NCBI GenBank assembly: GCA_964389545.1 | Contig: CAYMDN010000016.1 | Location: 1 to 25,876, forward strand | Source: UMGS1781 sp964389545 | GTDB lineage: Bacteria > Bacillota > Clostridia > TANB77 > CAG-508 | DNA: 25,876 bases | Direction of reading: 5' to 3' | In this document: positions 1 through 7,684 of the stretch, piece by piece | Position numbering within the stretch: the stretch's first letter is position 1 | Layout of the letters: each line of letters opens with the position of its first letter | The notes under the pieces: model-generated | Told to the model about the DNA's origin: nothing | Database searches by the model: none | Seen by the model: the letters and a program-made list of their open reading frames with translations, nothing else | Position numbers and translations under genes: made by a program

Positions 1-1
1 A

Positions 2-268
2 ACTCTAAAAAATAGGGAAGAACTTGAAGCATTAGCGACTACTAAAAATCGTGATTATTTTGAAAAAGAGTTTTCTAAATTGGTTAAGGGTCAAAAACAA
101 ACTGTAGCTGAATTAATACAAATGCAATACGAAAAAGGAAAACACGAACCAGCAATAATAGATTCAATAAATAATATATTAAGTAAAGAAGAAGGAAAAA
201 CAGTAGATTTAATAAAAGAAATTGAAAGATTTAAGTCATTAATGAAACCTACGATAGATTTAAGATAG
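2..268 (+). CDS. 3' part of a phage head-region protein (5' truncated by window edge)
   Basis: The frame is open to the left edge without a stop, so this is the last 88 or so residues of a longer gene; an internal ATG at 80 exists, but the coding character clearly continues upstream of it (residues read TLKNREELEALATTKNRDYF just inside the edge). The visible part is charged and Lys/Glu-rich, predicted mostly helical, and ends in PTIDLR before a TAG stop. No enzymatic motif is visible. It is followed after 13 nt by a head-completion-type gene, so a small capsid-associated or head-region protein is the natural guess, but this is from position only. Function not recognised. Confidence 0.6.
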   Translation, partial: TLKNREELEALATTKNRDYFEKEFSKLVKGQKQTVAELIQMQYEKGKHEPAIIDSINNILSKEEGKTVDLIKEIERFKSLMKPTIDLR

Positions 269-281
269 GGGGTATAGTTAC

Positions 282-878
282 ATGACAACCTATGATGAAA
301 TCATTGATATTGCTATGATTAGCATAAATGATTATGAATTAAACAAAGTAGTAGCAATATCAGAAGAAAACTTTGATATGTTACAAAATAGCTCTGATTA
401 TACAACTTATATTGATGAGTGTAATAGTCATGTGCTAGAATTTATAACTCCTGTAAGTAATAGAAGATATGATTATATTAAGTCGCAAGGATATGCAACA
501 TACGAAAACTATATTGTAGATATGGAAAAACAATTAACAAACAAGCTATACGCATATTTAATAAAAGCGATTCCACATTTTGAGAAATGTCCTAAGGTAT
601 TTAATAGAGATGAAGAATTAAAACAATTTAATGATAATTTAACAGACATTGAAAAATCAATTCTTGCTGATTTAACTGTACTTGCTTGGTTAGAAAGAGA
701 GAATAATGATGTAAGACAATTTAGGGCAATGATTCAAAATAAATCAGAAGCTAATAGATATAGTGAAGCTAATTTATTAAAAGAAAGAACGAATAAGGAA
801 CAAATTTTAAAAGAAGCAATAAATACTAGAATAACGACTTATGATATAAAAAATAATTTTAAAGATTGGAAATTTTAA
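282..878 (+). CDS. Putative phage head-tail connector protein
   Basis: A 198-residue acidic, helical protein with an AGGGGG ribosome binding site 8-9 nt before the ATG. Residues around 120-145 (NDNLTDIEKSILADLTVLAWLERE) and the C-terminal pattern with RITTYDI match what I remember of a connector-like family in clostridial and streptococcal siphophages, where a helical protein of about this size sits between capsid and tail genes. Its place at the start of a run of small structural genes upstream of the tail tube gene fits a head-tail adaptor. No catalytic motif is seen. Assignment rests on gene order and pattern memory, so the structural role is likely but the exact role is not certain. Confidence 0.55.
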   Translation: MTTYDEIIDIAMISINDYELNKVVAISEENFDMLQNSSDYTTYIDECNSHVLEFITPVSNRRYDYIKSQGYATYENYIVDMEKQLTNKLYAYLIKAIPHFEKCPKVFNRDEELKQFNDNLTDIEKSILADLTVLAWLERENNDVRQFRAMIQNKSEANRYSEANLLKERTNKEQILKEAINTRITTYDIKNNFKDWKF

Positions 879-880
879 TT

Positions 881-1138
881 ATGAATATTGATTTATATAT
901 AAAGCACATATTTAGACTATTACCTATATATGAAAAAGCACAGATAGATAATGATTATTCTAATTATGTACAATCAATTAATTATTCTATTCAAGAAATG
1001 TCTATTGATAGAAATAATGTAGTCATTAATAATATCATTAAGTGTATGGAAGAATTAAAAGGCTATCATAACTATAATCATTATAATGTAAGAAAAGTAG
1101 TACTATTTTGTGTAAATAAATTGAAAACTCTAAAATAA
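881..1138 (+). CDS. Small phage protein of unknown function in the neck gene cluster
   Basis: I choose the ATG at 881, giving 85 residues; a TTG at 866 in the same frame would add five residues and overlap the end of the previous gene. No strong ribosome binding site is visible for either, so translation is probably coupled to the upstream gene (3-nt gap). The protein is rich in Tyr, Asn and Ile and looks helical, with the segment HYNVRKVVLFCVNKLKTLK at the C-terminus. It lies between the connector-like gene and a larger Ig-domain structural protein, so a neck or head-completion role is possible. I do not recognise a defined domain. Confidence 0.55.
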   Translation: MNIDLYIKHIFRLLPIYEKAQIDNDYSNYVQSINYSIQEMSIDRNNVVINNIIKCMEELKGYHNYNHYNVRKVVLFCVNKLKTLK

Positions 1139-1154
1139 TGGGAGGAATACAGTT

Positions 1155-2231
1155 ATGTCTTTTAAATATTCAAGTGTTTTTAAATCTGTTGAAACTCCTA
1201 GAGAATTTTACGAAGAATTGAATAAAAATATTTATGAACAAAGTTTTGAAAATGCACCTAATTACTATTCTACAAGTTGTAAGACACCTATTGAATACGA
1301 ATATCCTTATGGCAGCAATGAGTGGCATAAAGTAGAGGGACGAGTTGATAGTATTGTATTAGCAAATACAGGAGCAAAAAGTGGAAATGATTATAAAAAT
1401 TTCATTTTTAAACCCAATTTTTCACTTGATATAGTTTATGGAACTAAGTTTAGATGGAAAAATAATATTTGGTTAGTTCAAAATACTGATAATATGACTT
1501 CTGATATAAGCAAGACATGTGTTGCAAGAAGATGTAATAATGTTTTAAGATTTTATAATAAAGATGGACAAAAAGTCTATGAACCATGTTGTATGGATGA
1601 TGTTGTTAGATTCACAAATACGAATCGAACGCAGGATATACCAACAGCTCGTGGAGAATATGTAATACTTGTACAAAGAAATGCAAATACACTTCAATTA
1701 AAGCCAAATGATAGATTTTTATTTGGAACTCCTGAACAACGAGAATGTCTAAGAATATATGGTACTGGAATTAGAAACTTTATAAACAGTACCACTGACG
1801 ATGAAAACAGTCCATCATTAACTCAAATTTATTTAGAGCATTATCAATATGACTTACAATTAGATGATTTAGTGGAAGGTTTTTGCAATGCTTATGGAAA
1901 TGAAACTAAAACAGAAATTGGAGTGCCTAGTACAGATAAAAATATAATAGAAATAAAACCTGATATAACTTATCTATTATCTGGTAAAGGTCAAAATGAA
2001 CAAGAATTTGAAGTATATCTTTATCAAGATAGAATAAAACAAGAAGATATATTTCTGATAGAAGATACAAGTATTGATGTGCCACAAAATAAGTATAGAA
2101 TCACATTAATAGACGGAAACCATTTTAAAGTAGAAAACTTAGGTATGTATATGGAAAAGCCAATTACTATTACTTGTACAAGCAGAAATATTTCTAAGTC
2201 TATTGATATTGAATTAAGGGGGTTATTCTAA
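1155..2231 (+). CDS. Phage neck or head-closure structural protein with Ig-like C-terminus
   Basis: A 358-residue protein preceded by a GGGAGGA ribosome binding site 8 nt from the ATG. The N-terminal half (about residues 60-135) has the beta-rich pattern GRVDSIVLAN...FRWKNNIWLVQNTDNMTSD...CNNVLRFYN, which resembles head-closure or stopper-like phage proteins. The C-terminal 85 residues (YLLSGKGQNE...YRITLIDGNHFKVENLGMY...ITITCTS) alternate hydrophobic and polar residues like an Ig-like surface domain. Cys residues are frequent (for example CC near residue 143). It overlaps the next gene by one base (TAATG), so the two are translationally coupled. The structural role is well supported by context; the specific neck assignment is inference. 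Confidence 0.5.
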   Translation: MSFKYSSVFKSVETPREFYEELNKNIYEQSFENAPNYYSTSCKTPIEYEYPYGSNEWHKVEGRVDSIVLANTGAKSGNDYKNFIFKPNFSLDIVYGTKFRWKNNIWLVQNTDNMTSDISKTCVARRCNNVLRFYNKDGQKVYEPCCMDDVVRFTNTNRTQDIPTARGEYVILVQRNANTLQLKPNDRFLFGTPEQRECLRIYGTGIRNFINSTTDDENSPSLTQIYLEHYQYDLQLDDLVEGFCNAYGNETKTEIGVPSTDKNIIEIKPDITYLLSGKGQNEQEFEVYLYQDRIKQEDIFLIEDTSIDVPQNKYRITLIDGNHFKVENLGMYMEKPITITCTSRNISKSIDIELRGLF

Positions 2232-2779
2232 TGATTGATTATCAAAAGGGAATGTATAATAAATTAGAATTATTACCCAATTTACCTTATACAATATTAG
2301 AACGACTGATGACAGATGAAAAAGCTGAACTTATATGGAAATTGTTAAAGTATAATATAAATAGTGCATATTTAAAACCTAATTTATCATTACAAGAGAA
2401 ATCAAAGCTAATATATAATGGAATTGGAGATATTAGTAAATATAATGTATTTTTAGACCCTTATGCAGATGAGGCAACTGTGCAACAAAAAACTTTTCTA
2501 AGAATATATAATGGCAATAATTATCCAGAAGACCACATAAAATCTATTCAAGAAGTGGTTTTTGAGGTATATTGTCATCCAGCACTAAGTACACTTAAAA
2601 ATTACCAAAATAGAATAGATGCTATAATCCAATGTGTATTTGAAACATTAAATGGAGCAGATACAGGACAATTAGGACATTTGTTTTATAATGATTCTAC
2701 AAAGGCAAATTGCAAAATATTGATACTTGGTACTAAGCCATACAAAGGAAAATATTTTGTATTGGGTACAAGAATATGA
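2231..2779 (+). CDS. Putative phage tail terminator / neck protein
   Basis: A 182-residue protein whose ATG overlaps the TAA of the upstream gene. The middle of the protein (about residues 95-160) reads VVFEVYCHPALSTLKNYQNR...QCVFETLNGADTGQLGHL, followed by a beta-rich C-terminus ending FVLGTRI. A beta-strand, a long helix carrying IDAIIQ, and then a short sheet is the kind of layout seen in tail-terminator and minor-neck proteins. It sits between a head-closure candidate and a gene directly upstream of the tail tube gene, exactly where a tail terminator would be expected. I infer the role from this order. The TGA stop overlaps the next ATG (ATGATG). Confidence 0.45.
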   Translation: MIDYQKGMYNKLELLPNLPYTILERLMTDEKAELIWKLLKYNINSAYLKPNLSLQEKSKLIYNGIGDISKYNVFLDPYADEATVQQKTFLRIYNGNNYPEDHIKSIQEVVFEVYCHPALSTLKNYQNRIDAIIQCVFETLNGADTGQLGHLFYNDSTKANCKILILGTKPYKGKYFVLGTRI

Positions 2780-3549
2780 TGAAAGAATTAGAACAAGAAT
2801 ATGCTAATTTACTTTATTTTGATAAGCCAATTCCATATAAAAATTTAGAAATATATCCTATTAAGGTAGAACAATACCTTTTGTTTCATAATTTTTTATC
2901 GTGTTTATTTCTGGAGAAGAAACAGCAAATAGAATATATAAATATGTCATATTTAAAATTTTTAATTGAGGAATATATACAAGGTAATACAACACCTATT
3001 TATCATTTAGTTTTATTATTAGAGCTATGCTTAAAGAAGAAATTTACTGAACAAATTGGAGATAATATTCAATTCAAAAATTTTGAATTTGGATATAGAG
3101 ATAATAAACCTTATTTAAAAATAGAAAAGTATTTTTATAATAATGCTGATTTGGAGCAAATAAAAAATATTATATGTTTGCAACAAGGTATTGTAAATGA
3201 AGAAGAACATATTGATAGTGAATTAAAGAAGTTTTTAGAAAAATCACTTAAATTACAACAAATAAAGAACTTTGGAGATTTAGAAGACTTAATTGTTTGT
3301 GTAACCATATCTACTAATTATAACTTAAAAGATATTTATAATTTGCCAATTAGGAAGTTCAATAAGATATTAGAACGAGTAGATAAAAAAATGAACTATC
3401 AAATAATGAAAACTGCTGAAATGTCTGGAATGGTTAAATTCAATTCAGAAATTGAGGATTGGAGAACAGACACAGATTATAGAAGTAAATATGATAGTGT
3501 TTTAATGAAAAAAGAAGAATTTGATAACAAATTTAATAACAACAAATAA
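2776..3549 (+). CDS. Conserved phage protein upstream of the tail tube gene, possible tail assembly factor
   Basis: A 257-residue protein, start ATG overlapping the upstream stop by 4 bases. It opens with the pattern LLYFDKPIPYKNLEIYPIKV, has a mostly helical body, and contains the distinctive segment LEDLIVCVTISTNYNLKDIYNLPIRKFNKILERVD (about residues 168-202) followed by AEMSGMVKF. I remember this combination from clostridial and enterococcal phage genomes, where it accompanies tail genes; a helical cytoplasmic-type protein here could be a tail assembly chaperone. No -1 frameshift extension of the lambda G/GT type is visible. A weak terminator hairpin follows the stop. The family match is from memory and the function is not established. 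Confidence 0.5.
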   Translation: MMKELEQEYANLLYFDKPIPYKNLEIYPIKVEQYLLFHNFLSCLFLEKKQQIEYINMSYLKFLIEEYIQGNTTPIYHLVLLLELCLKKKFTEQIGDNIQFKNFEFGYRDNKPYLKIEKYFYNNADLEQIKNIICLQQGIVNEEEHIDSELKKFLEKSLKLQQIKNFGDLEDLIVCVTISTNYNLKDIYNLPIRKFNKILERVDKKMNYQIMKTAEMSGMVKFNSEIEDWRTDTDYRSKYDSVLMKKEEFDNKFNNNK

Positions 3550-3578
3550 AAGTGCTGGATTAACTGGCACTTTTAAAT
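3548..3578 (+). terminator. Weak intrinsic terminator or attenuator before the tail tube gene
   Basis: AAAAGTGC (3548-3555) pairs perfectly with GCACTTTT (3567-3574) around an 11-nt loop, followed by an AT-rich stretch with T's. It begins at the stop codon of the preceding gene. The stem is AT-heavy and the T-run short, so it would more likely attenuate than stop late transcription, setting neck against tail-tube levels. Confidence 0.5.
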
Positions 3579-3600
3579 TTTAATATAGGAGGAATGGATT

Positions 3601-4674
3601 ATGTCTTTAGAAAGATATGTAACTACTGTAGCTGATGCTCTAATTTTTGATAAATTAAGTGGAGCATTATTTGCTTATGCTTCATTGCGTTCGTCTACAT
3701 TTAGCCAAACGATTAACAATGTAGATATTCGTGGTGGAGTTGATGCAATGTTAAAGCTAGTATTTAGTAACCAAAAGGATGCTACTTTAACATTAGAAGA
3801 CGTTGAATATAAGTTGGAAACAATAGCATTACAAAATAATGTACCAATTATTCAAGGAAGTGAATTTTTTGGAACAGAAAAAGTAGAAGTAATAAATGGT
3901 AATGGAACTGTTACCAAAACACCGTTACCACTTTTTGGAGGTACAGCAGAAGGTTGGGTAAGTTATACAACCCTAGAAGGCAAAAGAATAGAAAATGAAA
4001 AGATTACGTTTGTTAATAATTCATTTACTTTAAGTGATTTGACATTTACAGGCGAGGCTTGTGTTCAATATGTTAGAGATGAACTAAATGCTAGAAGTGT
4101 AACAGTAACAACAGCAACAAAAAATAGAGCAGTTGCAGTATTATTAAAATTTAGAGAAACATTAAAAGAAACAGGTAGTACAACAGCATTAGCAGACGTT
4201 GGAGAAGGTCAATTATATATACCAAATGCTATTATATTACAAGATAGTGAATTGGCATTTACTATGGATGCTGCATCAAGTCAAAAAATGACAATTAGAG
4301 CTTTAAGCAATGGTGCTAGAAGTTTGAATTGTGAGTCTGAAGGTGAAGATTTATATATTGTAAGAGAATATATAAGTTCTGGTGAATGGTACGAAAATGT
4401 TGTAGGTATAGGAATAGATGGTGGAGATGACCTTACTGTAAATGTTGGGAATACCATAAATGTGAATTTAACAGCATATAAAAACGATGGTACAACGATT
4501 ACTTTAAACACAACAGATAGACTAGCAGGATTGACGATTTCAACCTCTGATGATAGTATTGCAACAGCAACAGGGAACATTATAAATGGTGTTGCTGCTG
4601 GTTCAACTAACATTCAGTATCTAATTACCGAAAAACCAAATATATTTGCAACTGCAAATGTAACAGTAGAATAA
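3601..4674 (+). CDS. Major tail tube protein with C-terminal BIG2-type Ig-like domain
   Basis: A 357-residue protein behind a strong AGGAGGA ribosome binding site, the best in the structural cluster and fitting an abundant virion component. Residues 1-270 (SLERYVTTVADALIFDKLSG...VDIRGGVDAMLKLVFSNQKDATLTLEDVEYKLE) have the character of phage tail tube/major tail proteins. Residues about 275-357 (GIDGGDDLTVNVGNTINVNLTAY...ISTSDDSIATATGNIINGVAAGSTNI) form a clear bacterial Ig-like group 2 repeat, a common decoration on tail tube subunits that probably projects from the tail surface. No sheath gene follows, so the tail is taken as non-contractile. Tail-tube assignment is confident from fold pattern, Ig domain and position. 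Confidence 0.75.
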   Translation: MSLERYVTTVADALIFDKLSGALFAYASLRSSTFSQTINNVDIRGGVDAMLKLVFSNQKDATLTLEDVEYKLETIALQNNVPIIQGSEFFGTEKVEVINGNGTVTKTPLPLFGGTAEGWVSYTTLEGKRIENEKITFVNNSFTLSDLTFTGEACVQYVRDELNARSVTVTTATKNRAVAVLLKFRETLKETGSTTALADVGEGQLYIPNAIILQDSELAFTMDAASSQKMTIRALSNGARSLNCESEGEDLYIVREYISSGEWYENVVGIGIDGGDDLTVNVGNTINVNLTAYKNDGTTITLNTTDRLAGLTISTSDDSIATATGNIINGVAAGSTNIQYLITEKPNIFATANVTVE

Positions 4675-4802
4675 TGGATAATTGCGAATTTGGAAAAGAA
4701 GTTGTGCAAGGCTTAACACGTTTTATTCAATGTGAAGAAACAAAAAAGCCTTGTGCTTTTCAAAGATATTGTCCGACTATTCGGACATTGTGTAAATACT
4801 GA
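4674..4802 (+). CDS. Cys-rich 42-residue phage protein
   Basis: A small ORF whose ATG overlaps the tail tube gene's TAA stop (TAATG), so translation is probably coupled. It encodes 42 residues with five cysteines at positions 4, 20, 27, 33 and 40, in the pattern NCEFG...FIQCEE...PCAFQRYCPT...CKY. The spacing suggests a small metal-binding (zinc) or disulfide fold. Similar short Cys-rich proteins occur in clostridial siphophages next to tail genes, as I recall. It is too short for default gene callers. A 7-bp hairpin (TGTCCGA/TCGGACA, 4770-4787) lies inside its 3' part and another (TATTTTAC/GTAAAATA, 4807-4827) just after it. Function unknown. Confidence 0.65.
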   Translation: MDNCEFGKEVVQGLTRFIQCEETKKPCAFQRYCPTIRTLCKY

Positions 4803-4827
4803 TTGTTATTTTACCATCTGTAAAATA
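4770..4827 (+). other. Two consecutive hairpins after the tail tube gene
   Basis: TGTCCGA (4770-4776) pairs with TCGGACA (4781-4787) around the loop CTAT. A second stem pairs TATTTTAC (4807-4814) with GTAAAATA (4820-4827) around CATCT. Neither has a T-tract, so they are not typical terminators. They could stabilise the 3' end of the highly expressed tail tube transcript or mark an mRNA processing site. Confidence 0.4.
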
Positions 4828-4855
4828 TTAGATAAAAAAAGAGAGGAGAAATACT

Positions 4856-5284
4856 ATGGAAAATGAGTATAAATTTGTATCAAAGTTTATTGAAGGAAAA
4901 ACCTATAAAGAACTAACAGCAGAGGAAATTGAAAAGCTAAAATCTGGTGTTGGTGTAAAAAAAGAGGATAAAGAATATATTGATTCTATGGAAAAAAGTA
5001 CAATTGAAATAAATGAGACTAATAATGAAACAATGAATGACAATGTGCAAGAACTAGGGAATGAAGAATTAGAGAAAAATGAAGAAAAAATAGAAGAACC
5101 AAAAAAAGATGATGTTGTAAAAGATACTCCAACAGAAAATATAGATAAATCAAAAAAAGGTGTAGAAGTTGTGAGAGCATTCGGAAAAGTGTTAATATTA
5201 GCAGATAAAAGAGTTATTGAATTAACGAAAGAAGAATTAAAAGAAAAAACATTTTGGCGAAAAGGAGATGTTTATTATGGCTAA
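4856..5284 (+). CDS. Acidic hypothetical phage protein with C-terminal small beta domain
   Basis: A 142-residue protein with an AGAGGAG ribosome binding site before its ATG. Residues 1-45 are helical, residues 45-95 are a Glu/Asn/Lys-rich low-complexity linker, and residues 98-142 (VEVVRAFGKVLILADKRVIELTKEEL...WRKGDVYYG) look like a compact beta-barrel or SH3-like unit. The last unit resembles the C-terminal half of the next gene product, so the two may be paralogues. It lies between tail tube and lysis genes. No known function; it might be a virion decoration or a lysis-associated factor, but nothing in the sequence decides this. Confidence 0.6.
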   Translation: MENEYKFVSKFIEGKTYKELTAEEIEKLKSGVGVKKEDKEYIDSMEKSTIEINETNNETMNDNVQELGNEELEKNEEKIEEPKKDDVVKDTPTENIDKSKKGVEVVRAFGKVLILADKRVIELTKEELKEKTFWRKGDVYYG

Positions 5285-5495
5285 GAAAAATAAGAATAAA
5301 CAGGAGGTTCAAGAGGCAAGTGAAGAAATAAAAGATGAGATAGAGCCAAAAGAAAATTCTTCTAAGGTAGGATATAGAATAGTACTGAAAACAAAAACAT
5401 TTATTATAATTGACAAGTATGGCATAAATGTAAAAATAAAATTACCGATGCAAGAATTGGTAAAATACCAACTAAATGATTTGTATTATTTGTAG
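5277..5495 (+). CDS. Small hypothetical phage protein, paralogous in its C-terminus to the upstream gene product
   Basis: The start is placed at the second ATG (5277), because AAGGAG (5262-5267) stands 9 nt before it but touches the earlier ATG at 5268. This gives 72 residues: a Lys-rich N-terminus, a charged linker, then residues 33-72 (YRIVLKTKTFIIIDKYG...MQELVKYQLNDLYYL). That tail follows the same pattern as the end of the upstream protein: hydrophobic strand, charged turn, strand, EL helix, then D(L/V)YY. The gene overlaps the upstream gene by 8 bases. Role unknown. Confidence 0.6.
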   Translation: MAKKNKNKQEVQEASEEIKDEIEPKENSSKVGYRIVLKTKTFIIIDKYGINVKIKLPMQELVKYQLNDLYYL

Positions 5496-5550
5496 GCTTA
5501 ATATTATTTATTTTGATATACTAAAATATTTATTTGAAAGGAGTATAATT

Positions 5551-5859
5551 ATGGAGCATTTACCATTAATTACAGGTGTGTTTAGTGTAGTTTCAACAAT
5601 ACTTTCTGTAGGTATTTCGGTTGGTATATCACAAACTAAATTAAAAATATTTGAAGCTCAATTAGAGGAAAATAACAAGATAACTCGTGCAAATGAACAA
5701 AAAATAGCTGTAAGAGATGAAGAAATGAAAGTGATTCATAAGCAAATAGAAGAACTTGCAGATAGATTAACAGGTTTTGATAAAATATTGATTGAAATGA
5801 ATATAAAACTTACGGAAATTTTAACAAGATTAAATATAGAAAAAAGCCAAAATCAGTAG
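5551..5859 (+). CDS. Small membrane protein with C-terminal coiled coil, possible lysis accessory protein
   Basis: The start is taken at the ATG at 5551, which has GAAAGGAG 8-9 nt upstream; longer readings of the frame lack a ribosome binding site. The product has 102 residues. Residues 4-27 (LPLITGVFSVVSTILSVGIS) form one membrane segment or signal anchor, and residues 30-95 are a heptad-rich coiled coil (EAQLEENNKITRANEQKIAV...IHKQIEELADRL). XhlA-type haemolysin/holin partners also combine a coiled coil with one membrane span, but there the span is C-terminal; here the order is reversed. It lies directly before the holin. A role in lysis is inferred from context. Confidence 0.55.
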   Translation: MEHLPLITGVFSVVSTILSVGISVGISQTKLKIFEAQLEENNKITRANEQKIAVRDEEMKVIHKQIEELADRLTGFDKILIEMNIKLTEILTRLNIEKSQNQ

Positions 5860-5880
5860 CGGAAAAGCTACTATTTTTTG
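5855..5880 (+). terminator. Short intrinsic terminator between coiled-coil gene and holin
   Basis: AGTAGC (5855-5860), loop GGAAAA, GCTACT (5867-5872), then ATTTTTTG. The hairpin overlaps the TAG stop of the upstream gene. A 6-bp stem with six T's is a credible but modest terminator that could lower holin expression relative to tail genes and so delay lysis. Confidence 0.6.
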
Positions 5881-5900
5881 TCTTAAAAGGAGGTGTCAAT

Positions 5901-6179
5901 ATGAATTGGCAAGGAATAATTGTATTAGCTTTAATTGTAGAGGGTATAGTTACTAATTTAAAATTTTTATGGTCGGCAGAGGAATTTTGTGTTTCAAGAT
6001 TAGTTGCTTTAATAGTTTCAATATTGATAGCAATATTAACAAATGCAGATTTATTTCCATTAGTAAATTTACCTATATCTATACCATTTGTTGGGGCTGG
6101 CTTAACAGGTATTGTGGTATCAAGTGGAGCAAATTTTGTATATGACTTGTGGAATAAATTAACAAATTTAAAAAGTTAG
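5901..6179 (+). CDS. Phage holin
   Basis: A 92-residue hydrophobic protein with a strong AAGGAGGTG ribosome binding site. There are three likely membrane-associated segments: residues 4-20 (QGIIVLALIVEGIVTNL), 32-50 (LVALIVSILIAILTNADLF) and 58-78 (ISIPFVGAGLTGIVVSSGAN), ending in a charged tail (LWNKLTNLKS). The pattern IPFVG-LTGIV-S-GANFVYDL is typical of small holins of Firmicute phages as I remember them. The amidase gene follows about 120 nt downstream. It would form pores in the cell membrane at the end of infection to let the endolysin reach peptidoglycan. Holin call is confident from length, hydrophobicity and neighbour. Confidence 0.8.
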   Translation: MNWQGIIVLALIVEGIVTNLKFLWSAEEFCVSRLVALIVSILIAILTNADLFPLVNLPISIPFVGAGLTGIVVSSGANFVYDLWNKLTNLKS

Positions 6180-6191
6180 GAGGAATTTACA

Positions 6192-6296
6192 ATGAATGAT
6201 GAAAAAGCGAATATTGAAAATGCAGATTATAACACAGATGGAATTGATGAGGAAACAAAGGCAGAGTTAGAGAAAAATGAAAATACGGAGGGATAA
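6192..6296 (+). CDS. 34-residue acidic protein between holin and endolysin
   Basis: A short ORF with an excellent ribosome binding site (TTAGGAGGAA, which also covers the holin stop codon) 7 nt before ATG. The product has 34 residues, about a third of them Glu or Asp (MNDEKANIENADYNTDGIDE at the start), with no hydrophobic segment. It ends with GGATAA one base before the amidase ATG, and its last codons (ACG GAG GGA) supply the endolysin's ribosome binding site, so it may mainly serve to couple endolysin translation. It is too short for default gene callers. Confidence 0.55.
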   Translation: MNDEKANIENADYNTDGIDEETKAELEKNENTEG

Positions 6297-6297
6297 G

Positions 6298-7317
6298 ATG
6301 AATTTAAAAAAATGTATATTAACAGAAAATGAGTGCTATAAAAGAGGAAATAAAATAAAACCAGTAGGATTTATGCTACATTCTACAGGTGCAAATAATC
6401 CAAATTTGAAAAGGTATGTTCAACCAAATGATGGATTATTAGGAAATAATACGAATGGTAATCATTGGAATCAATATAGACCAGATGGAAGACAAGTTTG
6501 TGTTCATGGATTTATTGGAAGATTAGAAAATCAAGTAATTGCAACATATCAAACATTACCCTGGAATTATAAAGGTTGGCATTGTGGTGGAAGTGGAAAT
6601 AACCAATATATAGGAGTTGAGATTTGCGAAGATGGTCTTTCAGATTCTAATTATTTTATGCAAGTATATAATGAAGCTACTGAATTAGTGGCATATCTGG
6701 CTAAAATGTATGGTTGGGAGATAAATAGCAATACAGTATTGTGCCATAGTGAAGGATATAAAAAAGGTATTGCAAGTAATCATTCTGATGTGATGCATTG
6801 GTTTTCTAAACATGGAAAGTCAATGGATACTTTTAGAGAAGATGTTAAGAAAAAATTAAATGGAGAAAATAATATAAGTATTCCTACTGCTACTCCAACA
6901 GAACCAGAAGGAAGTTATCTAGTAAGAGTAACAACAAGTGCGTTAAATGTTAGAAAAGGAGCAGGAACAAATCATGATATAAATACTTGTATAAGAGATA
7001 AAGGTATCTATACAATAGTTGAAACACAAAATAATTGGGGTAGATTAAAAAGTGGTGCTGGATGGATTTGTTTAGATTATACAGAAAAAGTGGAAAGTAA
7101 TTCTCAAAAAACAACAACTTCAAAAACAAGTAGCATAAAAGTAGGAAGTAAAGTAAAAGTCGTAAATGGTTCAAAAACATATACAGGTGGAGGACTAGCT
7201 TCTTTTGTGTATAGTAATATTTATAATGTTATAGAAATATCAGGAGACAGAGTTGTAATAGGTAAAGGGAAAAGTGTAACTGCTGCAATTCATATAAATA
7301 ATCTACAGAAAGTGTAA
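6298..7317 (+). CDS. Endolysin: N-acetylmuramoyl-L-alanine amidase (Amidase_2) with two C-terminal wall-binding domains
   Basis: Start chosen at 6298, where ACGGAGGG lies 5-6 nt upstream; an in-frame ATG at 6277 lacks such a site. The product has 339 residues. Residues 20-175 are an Amidase_2/PGRP-type zinc amidase, with H28 in MLHSTGA as first metal ligand, the conserved WHCGGSGNNQYIGVEI around 94-109, and H150/H162 plus D164 in LCHSEGYKKGIASNHSDVMH as further ligand candidates. It cleaves the MurNAc-L-Ala bond. Residues 205-265 are an SH3_3 domain (RVTTSALNVRKGAGTNHDI), and residues 278-339 a second small beta domain (VKVVNGSKTYTGGGLASFVY) common at the end of clostridial endolysins. No signal peptide, so release depends on the holin. 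Confidence 0.9.
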   Translation: MNLKKCILTENECYKRGNKIKPVGFMLHSTGANNPNLKRYVQPNDGLLGNNTNGNHWNQYRPDGRQVCVHGFIGRLENQVIATYQTLPWNYKGWHCGGSGNNQYIGVEICEDGLSDSNYFMQVYNEATELVAYLAKMYGWEINSNTVLCHSEGYKKGIASNHSDVMHWFSKHGKSMDTFREDVKKKLNGENNISIPTATPTEPEGSYLVRVTTSALNVRKGAGTNHDINTCIRDKGIYTIVETQNNWGRLKSGAGWICLDYTEKVESNSQKTTTSKTSSIKVGSKVKVVNGSKTYTGGGLASFVYSNIYNVIEISGDRVVIGKGKSVTAAIHINNLQKV

Positions 7318-7325
7318 TAAGAATT

Positions 7326-7679
7326 ATGACAGTAGAAAGTAAAAGACCAATTATGATTTTTGCTAAAAACCGAGAATATAATGGGAATACTTTTCGAGTG
7401 TATAGTACAGGCATATCAAGCAAAAGTCAAGATGGAACTTATAATAATGCTTATATGCCTGTTAAATTTAGAAAGGGGATTGAAGTAGAAGATAGACAAC
7501 TAATAAATCTTTTAAGTGCGTGGCTAATGCCAATAAAAATTGGAGAAAATTTTGTAACAGGGCTTTTTATAAATGACTTTAATTTAAAAGAAAATGGAAA
7601 TTCTAACAATACAAATACTGATAATAATGGTACAGTTGAAAATAGTTATAATTATAATATGGATGATTTACCTTTTTAA
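7326..7679 (+). CDS. Small protein with SSB-like acidic C-terminal tip
   Basis: A 117-residue protein starting 8 nt after the endolysin stop, without an obvious ribosome binding site. Residues 6-88 alternate in beta-strand fashion (RPIMIFAKNREYNGNTFRVY...YMPVKFRKGIE...LPIK-like strands), compatible with an OB-fold. Residues 90-110 are an Asn/Thr-rich flexible linker, and the end is YNMDDLPF, close to the DDxPF tip by which bacterial single-stranded DNA-binding proteins recruit partners such as RecO, PriA or Holliday-junction enzymes. This is a ssDNA-binding-protein architecture, though the core is not a canonical SSB. It lies next to an integrase and a RusA-like resolvase. The C-terminal tip is seen; ssDNA binding is inferred. 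Confidence 0.5.
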   Translation: MTVESKRPIMIFAKNREYNGNTFRVYSTGISSKSQDGTYNNAYMPVKFRKGIEVEDRQLINLLSAWLMPIKIGENFVTGLFINDFNLKENGNSNNTNTDNNGTVENSYNYNMDDLPF

Positions 7680-7684
7680 AATAT

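Noticed and set aside
4281..4613. 110-residue minus-strand ORF
   Set aside because: Antisense shadow of the tail tube gene's Ig-like domain.
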